Below are positions 46,111-47,615 of a stretch of 47,615 nt of DNA, piece by piece. The stretch covers positions 1 to 47,615 of the forward strand of contig JAADJB010000034.1 in NCBI GenBank assembly GCA_013151035.1, in the 5' to 3' direction. Source of the DNA: Gammaproteobacteria bacterium (GTDB taxonomy: Bacteria > Pseudomonadota > Gammaproteobacteria > JAADJB01). The position numbers were made by a program, and so were the translations under genes. How positions within the stretch are numbered: the first letter of the stretch is position 1; each line of letters begins with the position of its first letter. The notes under the pieces are model-generated. The model searched no databases. It was not told where the DNA came from and saw only the letters and a list, made by a program, of their open reading frames with translations.

Positions 46111-46243
46111 GTTCCCACGCAGGAGCGTGGGAACGAGAGCCGCCGGGAGCCTAACTGTTCCGATATTGCATTCCCATGCAGGAGCGTGGGAACGAGATTA
46201 AATGCAAGAGCGTAACCTGGTTCCCATGCTCCTGCGTGGGAAC
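46111..46243. repeat. REP-like palindrome cluster (three copies)
   Basis: Three copies of the TTCCCACGCAGG/GTGGGAAC unit lie at 46111-46135 and 46171-46194 (same orientation) and 46220-46243 (inverted). They fill the 163-bp gap between batD and the oxygenase-like gene. Spacers are 35 and 25 bp and unrelated. This is the largest of four loci in the window. Confidence 0.85.
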
Positions 46244-46266
46244 CCGAAACTCAAGAGACCGCAATA

Positions 46267-46797
46267 ATGCCCGTCCAAAAATTCAACCAGCACTGGATCG
46301 CATCCTTCACCAATGCAACTGATATCAACCCGGTTATTATTGCCGATTATCTGAGTATACGGGACGATACAGCGATTAAAAAAACCCACCTGTTTGATGG
46401 TCGCTATGAAAACATCTATGTCCCACTCGATAGAATCCCGACACTGAAACCAGTCCTGTTACAGGTCAAACATTATGCCGCAGAAATCCTGAACATCAAC
46501 ATTGAACAACTAAAAATCGGTTTCTGGTTTAATGAAATGCAGCCTGGACATACCACAACCCTGCATCGCCATGACGATGATGATGAATTATTATCCTGCG
46601 CCTATTATCTTCAGGTGCCGAAACAATCAGGACAATTAATTCTTGAAGACGGAAAAAACCAACAAAAGATTACCCCGATTGAGGGCAATGCTATTTTTTT
46701 TAGTCCATCACTACCTCACGCTGTTAGTGAAAACAGAAGCGACAAGATGCGACTCTCCATTGGTATTAATATAGGGCCAAACCGAGGACAAATTTAA
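46267..46797 (+). CDS. Putative 2OG-Fe(II) oxygenase-like protein
   Basis: This 176-residue protein has a double-stranded beta-helix pattern with a possible iron triad: HRHDDDDE (about 100-107; His-x-Asp), a distal His in SPSLPHAVSEN (about 150-160) and an Arg for 2-oxoglutarate in KMRLSIGINIG. FWFNEMQPGHTTTLHRH recalls the 'putative 2OG-Fe(II) oxygenase' family. The substrate is unknown. It has no operon partners: a REP cluster is upstream and a converging pseudogene is downstream. Confidence 0.72.
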   Translation: MPVQKFNQHWIASFTNATDINPVIIADYLSIRDDTAIKKTHLFDGRYENIYVPLDRIPTLKPVLLQVKHYAAEILNINIEQLKIGFWFNEMQPGHTTTLHRHDDDDELLSCAYYLQVPKQSGQLILEDGKNQQKITPIEGNAIFFSPSLPHAVSENRSDKMRLSIGINIGPNRGQI

Positions 46798-46808
46798 GGG
46801 AACTGACC

Positions 46809-47441
46809 TTAGGTCTGCCCCACAGCCTGTTCCAATAACAAAGCGGTTACTTCTTCTGCGGGTAAAGGACGACTGAATAAATAACCCTGCACATGGTAAC
46901 AATTATTTGAATGAAGAAAATCCAGTTGTTGCCGGGTCTCGACACCTTCTGCAATAATATGCATATTCAGACTATGCCCCATAACAATAATAGCGGTAGT
47001 AATTGCCGCAGCATCAGAGTTATCAACGACATCATCAATAAAGTTCACCATTCTTTTTTCTATTGACAAAAACATCACTGAACACCTCACCTGACAGAAT
47101 GGTGTCCCACACCTTACAGTAAAAATCAGAATCCTGTTTACCTGATTTCAAAATTCCAGGCGAACCACCAATCACCTCATCGATACTGTAACCCGTTATC
47201 TTTTCAAAGGCAGGGTTAATATATTCCACTACGCCCTCACAATCTGTGATCAAGACCATATCTGCAGATTGCTGTAATGCCTTGGACATAATATGTATCT
47301 GTAAGCGGGATTCTTTGAACTCTGTAACATCCCTGATCATCCCTTCGACGCCAAGAATTCTGCCCTCTTTATTACGATAATAATGTGCGTTAATAGAACC
47401 CCATACAACAGATCCATCCTTATGCCTCAGGGCAACCTCTT
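46809..47441 (-). pseudogene. Decayed PAS/EAL gene, paralog of the gene at 18807-22481
   Basis: The 5' part (47441 to about 47050) encodes the end of one PAS unit (LRHKDGSVVWGSINAHYY), then a full PAS (ALQQSADMVLITDCEGVVEYINPAFEKITGY) up to FVNRKKNGELY. The frame then jumps to the end of an EAL domain (NFIDDVVDNSDAAAITTAI...IIAEGVETRQQLDF...GYLFSRPLP) ending at 46809. The whole GGDEF domain and most of EAL are missing, with a joint near 47050 around TTTAT, and the 5' part is cut by an IS3 fragment. The match to residues about 650-770 and 1140-1220 of the intact gene is close. Confidence 0.85.
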
Positions 47442-47534
47442 GGCATCCAGACTGTTACTAAGCCGCCAGCTCAACACTTTGCGACTGTACCAATCGATGA
47501 TGGCAACCAGGTAGGCGAAGCCGCGCCAATCGAA
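47442..47534 (-). mobile_element. IS3-family transposase (OrfB) fragment
   Basis: The minus strand reads GFAYLVAIIDWYSRKVLSWRLSNSLDA, the integrase-core stretch around the second half of the DDE domain in IS3-family OrfB. Only about 31 codons remain. Downstream the frame is cut where the PAS pseudogene begins (near 47441), and upstream it is interrupted by a group II intron end. It may be the scar of an insertion followed by deletion. Confidence 0.8.
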
Positions 47535-47615
47535 GTAGAGTAAGAAGCAGGACGTAGTCGCACTATTTCCCTGCTTCTCCTCCCCGAACCGTACGTGCAC
47601 CTTTCAGCGCATACG
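47535..47615 (-). mobile_element. 3' end of a group II intron (domains V and VI), continuing beyond the window
   Basis: On the minus strand from the window edge, CGTATGCGCTGAAAGGTGCA followed by CGTACGG folds as domain V: CGTA/TACG and TGC/GCA stems, a 2-nt CG bulge and a GAAA loop. Next, GAAGCAGG pairs with CCTGCTTC as a domain VI hairpin, followed by TTACTCTAC, with an A seven bases from the end as the likely branch point and AC as the terminus. The sequence then passes directly into the IS3 transposase frame at 47534. The intron-encoded reverse transcriptase would lie outside. Confidence 0.75.

Noticed and set aside
46111-46243. CRISPR array
   Set aside because: There are only three units, in mixed orientation, with spacers of 25 and 35 bp, and the same unit occurs alone and in inverted pairs elsewhere; no cas genes were seen.

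Overview
This window looks like chromosomal DNA of a gammaproteobacterium. Housekeeping genes such as purT and trhP (yegQ), a PAS/GGDEF/EAL regulator, a heavy-metal RND efflux operon and a MoxR/Bat operon all have typical gammaproteobacterial form. Base composition is moderate, Shine-Dalgarno sites are normal, and a REP-like palindrome (TTCCCACGCAGG...GTGGGAAC) is scattered through the intergenic gaps. I cannot name the genus. A tiny protein with a PEP-CTERM-like tail suggests an exosortase-type organism.

Positions 1-8970 are accessory DNA, nearly all on the minus strand. In transcription order they hold: a very large Sec-secreted YD-repeat (Rhs-type) protein with thrombospondin-3-like and dockerin-like calcium-binding insertions and a 98-residue variable tail with a phospholipase A2-like HD/Cys motif; a 132-bp imperfect palindrome; a small lipoprotein gene; a broken small membrane gene; a second copy of the palindrome; three more paralogous lipoprotein genes; a Phd/ParE toxin-antitoxin pair; and the PEP-CTERM-like mini protein. 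I propose that the four lipoproteins are an immunity array for the phospholipase-like Rhs tip. This is the most interesting system in the window, and it is an inference from sequence and order only.

Positions 8971-12370 hold a SulP anion transporter, a bacteriohemerythrin and trhP. Positions 12366-17504 are a compact defence and toxin-antitoxin island between trhP and purT. It carries an AbiEii-type nucleotidyltransferase with an XRE-type partner under a perfect 24-bp palindrome, a stub resembling the start of a type I restriction HsdR, a DprA-like gene, a RecQ-helicase/phosphoribosyltransferase pseudogene with internal deletions (the DprA + PRTase pairing recalls ShosTA), and VapBC. Several of these genes overlap by 4 bp.

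Positions 17625-37217 are largely core and metal-related: purT; a 1224-residue multi-PAS/GAF GGDEF-EAL protein; a CzcI-like protein followed by CzcC-, CzcB- and CzcA-type efflux genes; a CDF transporter; an HI0933-family flavoprotein; a MATE exporter; an operon of TonB-dependent receptor, Asp-box lipoprotein and thioredoxin-like protein; and arsM. Positions 37235-46103 hold a GAF protein, an unusual GIY-YIG/glycerate-kinase-like fusion, and a complete MoxR-DUF58-DUF4381-VWA-VWA/TPR-BatD operon. The right end (46104-47615) has a REP cluster, a 2OG-Fe(II) oxygenase-like gene and a decayed PAS/EAL gene. The decayed gene is interrupted by an IS3-family transposase fragment, which is itself interrupted by the 3' end (domains V and VI) of a group II intron running off the window.
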